DNA of 64,000 nt from Amycolatopsis azurea DSM 43854 (GTDB taxonomy: Bacteria; Actinomycetota; Actinomycetes; Mycobacteriales; Pseudonocardiaceae). The stretch spans positions 250,854 through 314,853 of the forward strand of contig NZ_MUXN01000008.1 in the NCBI RefSeq assembly GCF_001995215.1, in the 5' to 3' direction. The notes beneath the pieces were generated by a model. It saw only the letters and a list, made by a program, of their open reading frames with translations. It was not told where the DNA came from and ran no database searches. Positions 27,846-36,955 of the stretch are shown piece by piece. Both the position numbers and the translations under genes were made by a program. Within the stretch, counting starts at the first letter, position 1; the number at the start of each line of letters is the position of its first letter.

Positions 27846-28490
27846 GATCGCCGCGACCAGCAGCCCGCCGCCCACCGGCAGCAGCGCCGGGACCAGCCGT
27901 TCGTCCTCCCGGAAGGCCCGTGCGACCTCGCGCAGCGCGAGCGTGTCCGGATCGCGCCGTGAGGGATCCGTCACCCTGGTGCCGGAGACGTTGTGAAAAG
28001 CCAGTATCCCGCCGGGCCGGAGCAGCGCGACGGCCTTCTCGTAGCAGCTCGGGTACTCGATCGGCGCCGAATCGACGAACACCAGGTCGTAGCCGCCGGG
28101 GGTGAGCCGGGGGAGGACGTCGAGCGCGCGGCCCATGATCAGCCGGGTCCGCCCCGGCGGGTAGCCGGCCTCGCGGAACGCCGACCGCGCCGCCCGGTGG
28201 TACTCGGGCTCGATGTCGATCGAGGTGAGGATCCCGTCGTCGACCATGCCCCTGAGCAGGCACAACCCGCTCACCCCTGCCCCGGTCCCGACCTCGACCA
28301 CGGCCTTCGCCCGCAGCGTCGTGGCGAGAAAACGCAGAGTCGCACCCGCGCCCGCGCTCAGCGGACCGCATCCCAGATCGGCCGACCGCGCCCGCGCGGT
28401 GGCCAGTACCTCGTCGTCGGGGAGGTACCCGTCGACGAGGTCGGCGTCGGCGGCCTCGGCAGGCGAGCCCGCATGCGTCCCGGAATTCAC
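27840..28490 (-). CDS. O-methyltransferase (class I SAM-dependent)
   Basis: 216-residue methyltransferase of the caffeoyl-CoA O-methyltransferase-like family. The SAM site VVEVGTGAGVSGL lies at about 64-76, an acidic SIDIEPE strand end follows, and DLVFVDSAP carries the metal/active-site region. It corresponds in position and type to M. tuberculosis Rv1220c, which diverges from sigE as here. The stop codon lies within palindrome S4. The methyl acceptor is unknown. Confidence 0.9.
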   Translation of the reverse strand: MNSGTHAGSPAEAADADLVDGYLPDDEVLATARARSADLGCGPLSAGAGATLRFLATTLRAKAVVEVGTGAGVSGLCLLRGMVDDGILTSIDIEPEYHRAARSAFREAGYPPGRTRLIMGRALDVLPRLTPGGYDLVFVDSAPIEYPSCYEKAVALLRPGGILAFHNVSGTRVTDPSRRDPDTLALREVARAFREDERLVPALLPVGGGLLVAAIA

Positions 28491-28614
28491 ACGCGGAGGT
28501 TAGCGCTGCCTGTGGACAAATCCGCGAAGACTCCCTGGTACCGACTTCTCAGCCTCCTCTCAGTCCTGTCTCACTAGAAACATAAGCAGGCCGGACAGAC
28601 TGGTCCTCGACAAC

Positions 28615-28641
28615 GGGAACACCGTGCACATCGCCCGCGTT
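28615..28641 (+). promoter_or_regulatory. Putative SigE-dependent promoter of sigE
   Basis: GGGAACAC, 15 bases, CGTT: an exact match in sequence and spacing to the mycobacterial SigE consensus. It lies about 28 bases before the sigE start at 28669 and implies positive autoregulation. It also argues against the upstream GTG at 28624, which would lie between the -35 and -10. Confidence 0.75.
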
Positions 28642-28668
28642 GGGTGGAGTAGTTGGGAGAAGACGCTG

Positions 28669-29289
28669 ATGGAGGTGCCTACTTCCCCGATGCAGGACAC
28701 GATGCAGGACCAGCACGCGGACCAGGTCACGCCGGTGACGGTGGACGAGGCCGCATGGACGCCGCCCTCGTGGGACGAGGTCGTGCGTGAGCACGCTGAC
28801 CGCGTGTACCGGCTGGCGTACCGCCTGACCGGTAACGCCCACGACGCCGAGGACCTGACGCAGGAGACCTTCATCCGGGTCTTCCGCTCCCTCGCGTCCT
28901 ACAAGCCCGGCACGTTCGAAGGCTGGCTGCACCGCATCACCACGAACCTCTTCCTCGACATGGCCCGCCGCCGCTCGCGCGTGCGGATGGAAGGCCTCCC
29001 CGAGGACACCGACCGCATCGTCGGCGACGACCCGAGCCCCGAGCAGGTCTACTCGGACACGCACCTCGACCCGGACCTGCAGGCCGCGCTCGACGAGTTG
29101 CCGCCCGAGTTCCGCGCCGCGGTCGTGCTGTGCGACGTCGAAGGCCTCTCGTACGAGGAGATCGGCGCCACGCTCGGTGTCAAGCTCGGCACCGTGCGCA
29201 GCCGGATCCACCGTGGCCGCCAGGCGCTTCGTGTTTCTTTGGAGCGTCGTCGCGCCGCGGCGCAGGAGTCTGCGAAGGTGGGGGTATGA
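28669..29289 (+). CDS. sigE: ECF RNA polymerase sigma factor SigE
   Basis: Extracytoplasmic-function sigma factor, 206 residues. Region 2 runs from [20 protein letters not shown] through [17 protein letters not shown]; region 4 includes [21 protein letters not shown] and [18 protein letters not shown]. The start at 28669 has GGGAGAAG in front. It overlaps the anti-sigma gene by ATGA, and htrA and tatB follow, the M. tuberculosis sigE arrangement. In that system SigE responds to envelope stress, detergents and oxidation. Confidence 0.95.
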   Translation: MEVPTSPMQDTMQDQHADQVTPVTVDEAAWTPPSWDEVVREHADRVYRLAYRLTGNAHDAEDLTQETFIRVFRSLASYKPGTFEGWLHRITTNLFLDMARRRSRVRMEGLPEDTDRIVGDDPSPEQVYSDTHLDPDLQAALDELPPEFRAAVVLCDVEGLSYEEIGATLGVKLGTVRSRIHRGRQALRVSLERRRAAAQESAKVGV

Positions 29290-29984
29290 CCGCACCGCGA
29301 GGCTGGGGACTCCCCGAGTCGCATCTGCTTCCGGACGCCATCGTCGCCTTCGTGGACGGCGAGCTGACCCTCGGCGCCCAGGACCGCGCGTCGGCGCACC
29401 TGGCTCGTTGCCAGGCGTGCGCGGCCGAGGTGGCCGCGCAGCGTCAGGCGGTCGCGGCCGTGAAGCAGGCGGGAGCCCCGTCGATGTCGGCGGGTTTCCT
29501 GGCCAGCCTGTGCTCCATCCCGCAGAACACCGAACTTCCCGGCACGCCGGACAACCTGGCGATGACAGCGGACGGCCAGCTCGTGGCCATCCAGCGGCCC
29601 GACAGGGTCGCCGGCCTTCGCGACACCGGGGTTCTCGGAGGCAGCGGGGTTCTGGGAGGTACAGCGCCGTTGGGATCATCGGCGCCGCTGGGCCAGTCGC
29701 CGAACGTCCTCGGCGGCGGGCGGTTCGGCCTCGCCCGGCGGAAGTACGCGCAAGGCGCCGGAGTCGTCGTTTCGGGTCTGGTGCTGAGCGCCCTGGCCCT
29801 GGTCGCGACCTCGGGTGACGGCAGCGAAGAGCAGCCGAACACCGGCCTCGTGCCGCCGCAGGGCGTCAACGCCGGTCTGCTGCCCGCGCAGCTGGGTGGC
29901 GCCAAGCCGGAACAGCCGCGCAGCACGGCGCCGAGCCCGAGCCCGAGCACGTCGAGCGTGCCCGTGCCCGTGTCGGCCCGCTGA
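29286..29984 (+). CDS. rseA: Anti-sigma-E factor RseA (zinc-binding, membrane-anchored)
   Basis: 232-residue anti-sigma factor. The zinc anti-sigma motif HxxxCxxC is visible as HLARCQAC at 38-45. A linker with VLGG/PLG repeats (about 115-140) leads to a single transmembrane helix (about 158-178) and a short Pro/Ser-rich extracytoplasmic tail. The mycobacterial homologue is shorter; the added helix here suggests anchoring and release by regulated proteolysis (inference). It overlaps sigE, so the ratio is set by coupling. Confidence 0.9.
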   Translation: MTAPRGWGLPESHLLPDAIVAFVDGELTLGAQDRASAHLARCQACAAEVAAQRQAVAAVKQAGAPSMSAGFLASLCSIPQNTELPGTPDNLAMTADGQLVAIQRPDRVAGLRDTGVLGGSGVLGGTAPLGSSAPLGQSPNVLGGGRFGLARRKYAQGAGVVVSGLVLSALALVATSGDGSEEQPNTGLVPPQGVNAGLLPAQLGGAKPEQPRSTAPSPSPSTSSVPVPVSAR

Positions 29985-29993
29985 TCCGCTTCG

Positions 29994-30662
29994 TCAGGGT
30001 TTGACGAAGCAGATCGTCGAACTCTTGAAGTTCGAAGTCCCGTAGCTGGCGTAGGAGATGACCTCCGCCGTGCCTTCCTTGCACGGGCTGTTCACCATGC
30101 TCGACTGCGGGAAGACCTCGCTGATCTTCAGCCGCGCCGAGCCGCAGTCCTTGAGCGGCGGCGGGGTCTTGCTCTCGATGTCGTCGAAGCACAACCCGAC
30201 CTTGGCGTTGATCGCCAGGCACAGGGCGACGCCCTCCCCGCGCAGCGGCGTCTCGACGGCGTAGCGGTAGAAGCCCTCTTTGCAGTTCCAGTCGCCCTTG
30301 TTCTTGCCGGTGAGGCTCACCGCGTACGGCGCTTGAGGCGAGTCGCACGGCGTCTTGACCGCGTCGGCCGCCTTGCCGGATCCGGTCAGCACGACGCAGT
30401 CGCCTTCGGTCAGCTTCGCCGCCTGCTTTTCCGGTCCGGCGGCCGCCTTCAGCACGAAGACCAGGCCGAGCCCGCCACCGACCACGACGAGCGCGGCGAC
30501 GAGCAACAGCACCTTCGCCTTGGTGGACAGGCCCTTCTTCTTGGGCGGCTGCTGCGGCCAGCCCTGCTGCTGGTGGGGCCACTGCTGCTGTTGTTGTTGC
30601 TGCGGCCACTGCTGGTGAGGGACGTTCTGAGGCGGGTAAGGAGTCCCCGGGTTCTCCGACAT
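29994..30662 (-). CDS. Membrane-anchored LppU-like protein with Gln/Pro-rich N-terminus
   Basis: 222 residues: a Q/P/W-rich cytoplasmic tail (1-40), a KKKGLSTKAK stop, one transmembrane helix (about 48-70), and an extracytoplasmic domain with evenly spaced Cys (GDCVVLTGSGK, TPCDSPQAPYAV, NCKEG, LCFDD, DCGSARL, TICFVK). This Cys pattern resembles the LppU/SCO3897-type domain. Function unknown. It sits between rseA and htrA on the opposite strand, interrupting the conserved sigE block, and diverges from htrA across 158 bases. Confidence 0.8.
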   Translation of the reverse strand: MSENPGTPYPPQNVPHQQWPQQQQQQQWPHQQQGWPQQPPKKKGLSTKAKVLLLVAALVVVGGGLGLVFVLKAAAGPEKQAAKLTEGDCVVLTGSGKAADAVKTPCDSPQAPYAVSLTGKNKGDWNCKEGFYRYAVETPLRGEGVALCLAINAKVGLCFDDIESKTPPPLKDCGSARLKISEVFPQSSMVNSPCKEGTAEVISYASYGTSNFKSSTICFVKP

Positions 30663-30682
30663 GCCCGTTAGACTGCCACAAG

Positions 30683-30709
30683 TGAGACACGGTTGCCCCA
30701 AGTGTCACA
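30683..30709. promoter_or_regulatory. Possible operator between the LppU-like gene and htrA
   Basis: TGAGACAC, 11 bases, GTGTCACA: an imperfect inverted repeat (GACAC/GTGTC core) in the divergent region. It could serve either gene. Confidence 0.35.
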
Positions 30710-30820
30710 TTTCTTGGCCGTTCCGGGGAATCAACGCGCACTTCACCGTGGTCACGGCAGAATCGGGGTCGAGGCTTGGCGTACTCTCGCGTCCGGCCAA
30801 CCTGATCTCAGCCCCGGGGA

Positions 30821-32365
30821 ATGATGACCGAGCAGCCGAACGCGAATCCGCAGCAGCCTGGTGACCCGGCGGGGGACCGGCTGGCGCCGCGCCCGCTGGC
30901 CCGGCCCGCCGTCGATCCGGCGCAGGCGGCCACGTTCGGCAGGCCGCGTGGCGTCGACGGCGCCTTCGACAAGCTGTACCAGCCCGGCTCGAACGGCCAG
31001 TCCGCGCCGAACCTGAACCTGGCCCCGCCGACTCCGGAGTCGCTCGCCGAAGCCTTCCGCCGTCCGCCGGGTGCCGAAGGTGTCGTGCTGGAGCGCCCGC
31101 ACGGGACCAACGGCTCCGAACCGTCCGCGAACGGCGCCGACGACCCCCTCTGGACCAAGACCTCGGACCCGTGGCGCGATCCCGGCTCCGGTGCGGTGCT
31201 CGCCGGGCCCGCGGTGCAGCAGGACTCGGAAGAGGACAAGGACGCGAAGCGCCCGCAAGGTGCGCTGCTGAGCCTTCCCGAGGTCCTCTTCGGGCGGCGT
31301 GTGCAGACGAAGGCGCTGGCGATGCTCGCCGGCGTCGCGCTGGTCATCGGCGCCGCGGGCGGGCTGATCGGCTGGTGGTTCGCCGACACCGGCACCGAAC
31401 TGACCGGCCAGGCCAGCATCTCCGAGGCCGACGCGGCCAAGGAGCGTCCGGCGGGCTCGATCGCGGACATCGCCCACCGGGTGGCGCCCGCCGTCGTCTC
31501 GCTCGAGGTGTTCAAGCCCGGCGCCGACGCGGGCCAGCAGGGCTCCGGCGTCGTCATCGACAACCAGGGCTACGTGCTCACGAACGAGCACGTAATCTCC
31601 GCCGCGACGGCCGACGCGGCCACCAAGGTCACCGCCGTGTTCTTCGACGGCAAGCGCGTCGAGGCGAAGGTCGTCGGCGCCGATGCCAAGACCGACCTGG
31701 CCGTGGTCAAGGTCGACGTCAAGAACCTGACCGCGCTGCAGGTCGGGAAGTCGTCCGATCTCGCCGTCGGCGACTCGGTGATCGCCGTCGGTTCGCCGCT
31801 GGCGCTGCAGAACTCGGTCACCGCCGGCATCGTGAGCGCGCTCAACCGCCCGGTGACCGCGGGCGGCGACGGCGGCAGCGCTCCGGTGATCTACGAAGCC
31901 ATCCAGACCGACGCCGCGATCAACCACGGAAACTCCGGCGGCGCGCTCGTCGACGCGACCGGCGCGCTGGTCGGGATCAACTCCGCGATCCGCTCGTCCA
32001 GTGCAGAGGGCGGCAGCATCGGCATCGGGTTCGCCATCCCGAGCGACTACGCGGTGAAGATCGCGAAAACACTGATCAAGGACGGCAAGGTCGTCCACCC
32101 CGACATCGGCATCAACGCTTCGTCGACCGTCGCGGGTTCCAGCACCATGGGCGCGCAGGTCCGGAACGTCGCCCCCGGTGGCCCGGCCGCGTCCGCGGGC
32201 ATCAAAGAAGGCGACGTCATCACGGAAGTAGGCGGACGGCTGGTCCGGGACTCGGCGGAATTGCTCGTCGCGGTCCGCGCGCGCGAAGTCGGTGAAGTGG
32301 TCCCTGTCCGCCTTGTCCGGGATGGGTCTTCACTTGTCGTCGACGTGAAACTGGCCTCGGACTAG
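30821..32365 (+). CDS. htrA: HtrA-family membrane serine protease with PDZ domain
   Basis: Envelope-stress protease/chaperone, 514 residues. A long Pro-rich cytoplasmic region (1-160) precedes one transmembrane helix (about 165-187). The trypsin-like domain has His257 (TNEHVI), Asp292 (KTDLAVVK) and Ser372 (HGNSGGAL). A C-terminal PDZ domain starts near 430 (GAQVRNVAPGGPA, AGIKEGDVITEVGG). Position downstream of sigE-rseA matches Rv1223. Two adjacent ATGs could start it. Confidence 0.94.
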   Translation: MMTEQPNANPQQPGDPAGDRLAPRPLARPAVDPAQAATFGRPRGVDGAFDKLYQPGSNGQSAPNLNLAPPTPESLAEAFRRPPGAEGVVLERPHGTNGSEPSANGADDPLWTKTSDPWRDPGSGAVLAGPAVQQDSEEDKDAKRPQGALLSLPEVLFGRRVQTKALAMLAGVALVIGAAGGLIGWWFADTGTELTGQASISEADAAKERPAGSIADIAHRVAPAVVSLEVFKPGADAGQQGSGVVIDNQGYVLTNEHVISAATADAATKVTAVFFDGKRVEAKVVGADAKTDLAVVKVDVKNLTALQVGKSSDLAVGDSVIAVGSPLALQNSVTAGIVSALNRPVTAGGDGGSAPVIYEAIQTDAAINHGNSGGALVDATGALVGINSAIRSSSAEGGSIGIGFAIPSDYAVKIAKTLIKDGKVVHPDIGINASSTVAGSSTMGAQVRNVAPGGPAASAGIKEGDVITEVGGRLVRDSAELLVAVRAREVGEVVPVRLVRDGSSLVVDVKLASD

Positions 32366-32420
32366 CCAGTCCGTGCGGGTACCCTGAACGGGGAAGACGC
32401 CGAGGCGGAGGTTCACACAG

Positions 32421-32849
32421 GTGTTCGAGAGTGTCGGCTGGGGAGAGATCCTCATCATCGTCGTCGCGGGTCTTTTCATCCTCGGTCCGGAACGGCTGCC
32501 CGAAGCGGCGTCCTGGGTGGCGAAGAGCGTCCGCAAGGTCCGCGACTTCGCGACCGGTGCCAAGACGCAGCTGCGCGAGGAGATGGGCCCGGAGTTCGAC
32601 CAGTTGCGCAAGCCGCTGGAGGACCTGCGAGGCCTGCGGAACTTCGACCCGAAGCGGGTCGTGACCCAGCACCTGTTCGACGGTGACTCGGATCCGCTGG
32701 GGCTCAAGGACGTCAACGGCACCAATGGTTCCAACGGGACCAACGGCTCGAATGGTGCTTCGAAGCCCAACGGCTACCCGGCGACGGCTTCGCAGCCCGA
32801 GCCGCTCAAGCCGGGTGAACGCCCCCCGGTCGACCCCGACGCCACCTGA
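32421..32849 (+). CDS. tatB: Sec-independent translocase protein TatB
   Basis: 142-residue component of the twin-arginine translocase. One N-terminal transmembrane helix ([19 protein letters not shown]) is followed by the TatB hinge [21 protein letters not shown] and an amphipathic helix. The tail contains a low-complexity [14 protein letters not shown] stretch. GTG start. In mycobacteria tatB also follows htrA (Rv1224). Palindrome F2 lies 20 bases past its stop. Confidence 0.93.
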   Translation: MFESVGWGEILIIVVAGLFILGPERLPEAASWVAKSVRKVRDFATGAKTQLREEMGPEFDQLRKPLEDLRGLRNFDPKRVVTQHLFDGDSDPLGLKDVNGTNGSNGTNGSNGASKPNGYPATASQPEPLKPGERPPVDPDAT

Positions 32850-32868
32850 CCCAGGCTTTCGACCCCAT

Positions 32869-32930
32869 GCATTTCGTCCTCTGAATGCGATCCTTGCGCG
32901 TGCAAGTACCGCATCCAGAGGACGAAATGC
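32869..32930. repeat. Palindromic repeat F2 (29-base arms)
   Basis: Arms beginning GCATTTCGTCCTCTGAATGC and ending in its complement, 29 bases each with a few mismatches, around a 4-base loop. It lies between the convergent tatB and mrp stops. A second member with the same architecture is at 48251-48312. Confidence 0.85.
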
Positions 32931-32946
32931 GAAGAGGGAGAGGGCG

Positions 32947-34092
32947 TCAGCGGCCCGCGGGGGTGACGTTCAGCATCATCCCGGCCAGCCCGCGCGCCCG
33001 GACGGTCAATTTCTTCGCCGCGTCCTTGAGCACGAGCGACGCCGGCGCGTCCGGCTCGGCCAGCACGATCGGCGTGCCCGCGTCGCCGTGGGAGACCACG
33101 CGCGGGTCCATCGGGACCTGACCGAGCAGCGGCACGGTCGAGCCGACCGACTTCGACAGCGAGTCGGCGACGGACTGCCCGCCACCCGAGCCGAAGATCT
33201 CCATCCGCTGACCGTCGGGCGTCTCCAGCCACGACATGTTCTCGATGACCCCGGCGACCCGCTGCCGGGTCTGCAACGCGATCGCGCCCGCGCGCTCGGC
33301 CACCTCGGCGGCCGCCTGCTGCGGGGTGGTGACGACCAGGATCTCCGCGTTCGGGATGAGCTGTGCCACCGAGATCGCGATGTCGCCGGTGCCCGGCGGC
33401 AGGTCCAGCAGCAGGATGTCGAGGTCGCCCCAGAACACGTCGGCGAGGAACTGCTGCAGCGCGCGGTGCAGCATCGGCCCGCGCCACACCACGGGGGCGT
33501 TGCCCGGGGTGAACATGCCGATCGAGATGACCTTCACGCCGTGCGCCTGCGGCGGCATGATCATGGTGTCGACCTTGGTCGGCTTCTCCCGCGCGCCGAG
33601 CATCCGCGGCACCGAGTGCCCGTAGATGTCCGCGTCGACCACGCCGACGGAAAGCCCGCGTTCGGCCATCGCGGCCGCGAGGTTCACCGTCACCGAGGAC
33701 TTGCCGACGCCGCCCTTGCCGGACGCGACGCAGTAGACGCGCGTCAGCGAGCCCGGCTGCGCGAACGGGATCACCGGCTCCGCGGCGTCGCCACGCAGGG
33801 ATTTTCGCAGCTCGGTGCGTTGCTCGTCGCTCATCACGTCGAGCTCGACCCGGACGTCGCTGACGCCGGGGAGCTTCTTGACGGCTTCGGTGGTGTCGTT
33901 GGTCAGCGTCGCCTTCAACGGGCAGCCGGCGACCGTCAGGTAGATCCCGACGGTGACCACACCGTCCGAGCCGACCTCCACGCCCTTGACCATGCCGAGT
34001 TCGGTGATCGGTTTCTTGATCTCCGGGTCGTACACGGCCTTCAGCGCGGTGCGGACATCGTCGACGCTGGGGAGTTGCTGCGTACTGGTCAC
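32947..34092 (-). CDS. mrp: Mrp/ApbC-type iron-sulfur carrier ATPase
   Basis: 381-residue P-loop ATPase of the Mrp/NBP35 family, expected to carry or insert Fe-S clusters. An N-terminal MIP18/DUF59 domain (about 1-95, VYDPEIKKPITELGMV) precedes the ATPase: SGKGGVGKSS (deviant Walker A), VDADIYGHSVP and LDLPPGTGD. The C-terminal CxxC seen in many homologues is absent (ENMSWLETPDG), as in the mycobacterial protein. Matches Rv1229c in context. Confidence 0.93.
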   Translation of the reverse strand: MTSTQQLPSVDDVRTALKAVYDPEIKKPITELGMVKGVEVGSDGVVTVGIYLTVAGCPLKATLTNDTTEAVKKLPGVSDVRVELDVMSDEQRTELRKSLRGDAAEPVIPFAQPGSLTRVYCVASGKGGVGKSSVTVNLAAAMAERGLSVGVVDADIYGHSVPRMLGAREKPTKVDTMIMPPQAHGVKVISIGMFTPGNAPVVWRGPMLHRALQQFLADVFWGDLDILLLDLPPGTGDIAISVAQLIPNAEILVVTTPQQAAAEVAERAGAIALQTRQRVAGVIENMSWLETPDGQRMEIFGSGGGQSVADSLSKSVGSTVPLLGQVPMDPRVVSHGDAGTPIVLAEPDAPASLVLKDAAKKLTVRARGLAGMMLNVTPAGR

Positions 34093-34101
34093 ACCTCCAT
34101 G

Positions 34102-34611
34102 TTACGTACCGGTAGGCGTGCGGTCGGGTTTGGCCTTGCGCGGCTTGGCATCAAGATCCTCACGGAGCCGGTCGAGCTCGCCGCGCAGGAAGTCCCGCGT
34201 GGCGACCTCGCCGAGCGCGATCCGCAGCGACGCCAGCTCCCGCGCGAGGTATTCGGTGTCCGCCTTCGTCTGCGCGGCGCGATTCCGGTCCTCGTCCAGC
34301 GAGACGCGGTCGCGGTCGTCCTGCCGGTTCTGCGCCAGCAGGATGAGGGGCGCGGCGTACGCGGCCTGCGTCGAGAACGCCAGGTTCAGCAGGATGAACG
34401 GGTACGGGTCCCATTGCAGCGAGACCGCGACCAGGTTCAGCACGATCCAGACGATGACGATCAGCGTCTGCCAGAACAGGTACTTGCCGGTGCCGAGGAA
34501 TCGCGCGATCCGTTCGGTGAACCGGCCGAACGAGTCGGGGTCGATGTTCAGCCTGAACCGGCTCTGGCCACGGGGCTGGTCCAGCCGCCGCCCGGACGTC
34601 AGCTCAGGCAC
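34102..34611 (-). CDS. DUF1003 membrane protein
   Basis: 169 residues with two hydrophobic helices in the middle (LFWQTLIVIVWIVLNLVAV and FILLNLAFSTQAAYAAPLIL), then the family signature AQNRQDDRDR and a charged C-terminal coiled region. Function unknown. It overlaps the upstream MgtE-N/CBS gene by eight bases on the same strand, matching a conserved pair (Rv1231c-Rv1232c area) and suggesting a shared role in metal or membrane homeostasis. Confidence 0.87.
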   Translation of the reverse strand: MPELTSGRRLDQPRGQSRFRLNIDPDSFGRFTERIARFLGTGKYLFWQTLIVIVWIVLNLVAVSLQWDPYPFILLNLAFSTQAAYAAPLILLAQNRQDDRDRVSLDEDRNRAAQTKADTEYLARELASLRIALGEVATRDFLRGELDRLREDLDAKPRKAKPDRTPTGT

Positions 34612-35911
34612 GTTCGGTCTCCTCGGTGTCGATGGTGATGTCCCCGGTGATGTCGTGCAGCCCGGTCTCGCGCCAGTCCTCCGGGAGCAGGTGGTCGAGC
34701 ACGTCGTCGACGGTGACCGCGCCGAGCAGGTGGTCCTCGGCGTCCACCACCGGTCCGCAGGTGAGGTTGTAGGCGGCGAAGTAGCGGGTGACCTCGGACA
34801 GCGTGGCGTTCGGCCGCAGCGCGGGCAGCTGCGAGTCGACGGCGCTCGCGACCATCTCGGCCGGTGGTTCGCGCAGCAGCCGCTGGAAGTGGACGACGCC
34901 GACGAAGCGTCCTGTCGGCGTCTCCGTCGGCGGACGGCAGACGAACACCATGCTCGCCAGCGCCACCGGGAGGTCCGCGTTGCGGATGTGCGCGAGCGCC
35001 TCCGCGACCGTGGCGTCCGGCGTCAGCACCACCGGCTCGGGCGTCATCAGACCACCCGCGGTGTCGGAGGAGTACTCCAGCAGCCGCTTCACCGGCGCCG
35101 ACTCCTCGGGTTCCATCAGCTCCAGGAACCGGCTCTGCTCGGCGGGCGCCAGCTCGGCCAGCAGGTCGGCGGCGTCGTCGGGGTCCATCGCTTCGAGGAT
35201 GTCCGCGGCCCGTTCCTCGGCGAGGTAGGACAGCAGTTCCTTCTGGTCGTCCTCGGGCAGCTCCTCGATGACGTCGGCGAGGTGCTCGTCGTCCATCGCG
35301 TCGGCGACCTCGTGCCGCCGCTTCAGCGGCAGGTCACGGACCGTGGCGGCGACGTCGGCGGGGCGCATGGTGTCGAACAGCATCAGCAGCTGCGCCGCGC
35401 CCTGGGTCTGACCGGTCAGGTCGGTGAGCCCGAGCCCGGACACCTCCGACCACGGCAGCACCTGCATCGCCGACCGCCGCCTGCCGAGGCCGAGCCTGCT
35501 CGACCGTTCGCGGATCGCGAGCTTCGCGAGCACCCAGTCCCGCGTCCTCGTCGGTTCCATGCCGGCGTCGACGACGGTGATCCTGGTGTCGGACCCCGCG
35601 AGCGTCGCGTACGCGTCGAACAGCTGCCCGACCACCAGCACCTCGTTGGGCCGCTGATGGAACCGCCGCATGTTCACCGATCCGGTGGCGAGCGTGACCG
35701 CGCTGGGCTCGATCGAGGTCACGCGCAACATCGGCACGAACACGCGGCGCCTCGTCGTCAGCTCGACCACCAGGCCCAGGATCCGCGGCGGTTGCTGGTC
35801 GAGGCGCAGGCCCGCCACCAGGTCCCGTACCTTGCCGATCGATTCGCCATCGGGTCCGAAAACCGGCAAACCGGCCAGCTGAGCTGCGAATACCCTGTTC
35901 ACGGCTGCCAT
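34604..35911 (-). CDS. MgtE intracellular-domain protein with PRC-barrel and CBS pair
   Basis: 435-residue soluble protein. A PRC-barrel-like start (GLPVFGPDGESIGKVRDLV, about 10-60) is followed by an MgtE-N superhelix (ADVAATVRDLPLKRRHEV, PDDAADLLAELAP) and two CBS motifs (MTPEPVVLTPDATVAEALAH; GPVVDAEDHLLGAVTVDDV). The transmembrane magnesium channel domain of MgtE is missing, so it is a regulatory subunit or sensor rather than a transporter. It resembles Rv1232c by order and architecture. Confidence 0.88.
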   Translation of the reverse strand: MAAVNRVFAAQLAGLPVFGPDGESIGKVRDLVAGLRLDQQPPRILGLVVELTTRRRVFVPMLRVTSIEPSAVTLATGSVNMRRFHQRPNEVLVVGQLFDAYATLAGSDTRITVVDAGMEPTRTRDWVLAKLAIRERSSRLGLGRRRSAMQVLPWSEVSGLGLTDLTGQTQGAAQLLMLFDTMRPADVAATVRDLPLKRRHEVADAMDDEHLADVIEELPEDDQKELLSYLAEERAADILEAMDPDDAADLLAELAPAEQSRFLELMEPEESAPVKRLLEYSSDTAGGLMTPEPVVLTPDATVAEALAHIRNADLPVALASMVFVCRPPTETPTGRFVGVVHFQRLLREPPAEMVASAVDSQLPALRPNATLSEVTRYFAAYNLTCGPVVDAEDHLLGAVTVDDVLDHLLPEDWRETGLHDITGDITIDTEETERA

Positions 35912-35955
35912 GCCCGAAGGCTATCGGCTCCCGGGGCCCGCGACGATTCGTGTGA

Positions 35956-36867
35956 TCACCGCAATGCCCAGGCGGCGATTCCCGGGACGGCCGCGTAGGC
36001 CGGGTCTTCGGCGAGGCTCTCGGGGGTGGCGCCCTCGGCGAGGTCCTCGTACAGCCAGGTCCAGTTCTGCACCGCGCGCACGAGTGTCCACGCCCGCGCG
36101 CGTTCGGCGTCGACTCCGGCCGCGGCGCTGAACCACTTGATCTTTTCGTCCATTGTGGACTCTTCGTGGCGGTTCCAGAGGATCGAGATCGCGCCGAACT
36201 CCAGGTCGCCCGAAAGCGGCTTCGGGTCGATCACCAACCACGGTTCGCGTTCCCCGGCGAGGACGTTCTCGAAGTGCAGATCCTCGTTCACCATCAGCTC
36301 ACCGGCTTCCGGGCCGAGGTTCACGCAGATCTCCACCGCCGCGTCGATGTACTCGCGGTCGAACGGCTCGCCCAGTTCGCTCCAGGTCTCCGGGAGTTCG
36401 GTGACCAGTTCCGCGGCTTCCTCGCGCAGGGATCGTTGCAGTGCTTCGGGAGCGGGGACGGCCAGCCGTCGCGCCAGCGCGCCGATCGTCTCGACGGCCT
36501 GCTGGATCGGCTCCGTTTCGAGCGACCGGGTCGCGTCGAGCCGCTCCAGGAGCAGCACACCGTCTTCGGTCACGTTGTCGTACATCAGGACCGCGCCCCG
36601 ACCGGCCCAAGTGGACAGTGCGAGCGGCTCGTCGTCGGATTCCTCGTGCGGCCAGCCGAGCTTGAGGACCGCGGGGGAGCCGTCCGCGCGGCGCACGGGC
36701 TGGGCGACGCCGACGAAACCGTGCATGGCCTCGCCGTCGTACTCGAGCTGCCATTTGGCGGTGTACTTCTCGGCGAGGAACGGGAGGGAGTCGAGCCATT
36801 CGGCGGCCCCGGGGCCGAGGTCGGCGGCGCGGTCGAGGAACTTGGGCGGGATCTTGAAACCGGTCAC
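35956..36867 (-). CDS. Aminoglycoside/hydroxyurea phosphotransferase-family kinase
   Basis: 303-residue kinase-fold protein of the streptomycin 6-phosphotransferase/hydroxyurea phosphotransferase family. N-terminal FLDRAADLGPGAAEWLDSLP and AVLKLGWPHEES (nucleotide-binding Lys), then NEDLHFENVL as the catalytic loop and VIDPKPLSGDLEF with the metal-binding Asp. The catalytic loop begins NED rather than HGD. GTG start at 36867; longer upstream reading overlaps the divergent SPFH gene. It may detoxify a small molecule or have a housekeeping substrate; resistance is not demonstrated. Confidence 0.85.
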   Translation of the reverse strand: MTGFKIPPKFLDRAADLGPGAAEWLDSLPFLAEKYTAKWQLEYDGEAMHGFVGVAQPVRRADGSPAVLKLGWPHEESDDEPLALSTWAGRGAVLMYDNVTEDGVLLLERLDATRSLETEPIQQAVETIGALARRLAVPAPEALQRSLREEAAELVTELPETWSELGEPFDREYIDAAVEICVNLGPEAGELMVNEDLHFENVLAGEREPWLVIDPKPLSGDLEFGAISILWNRHEESTMDEKIKWFSAAAGVDAERARAWTLVRAVQNWTWLYEDLAEGATPESLAEDPAYAAVPGIAAWALR

Positions 36868-36955
36868 GGATCCACCTTGGCAGGCCTGTCCACCGTGTTT
36901 CGCCCGTGACCCGCCGGGCGTACCGTGAACAGCGAGAACAACCCTGGGAGCAGCC

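Noticed and set aside
30821-32365. Long antisense frame over htrA reading about 448 codons
   Set aside because: It overlaps a protease with an intact His-Asp-Ser triad and has shadow-type composition.
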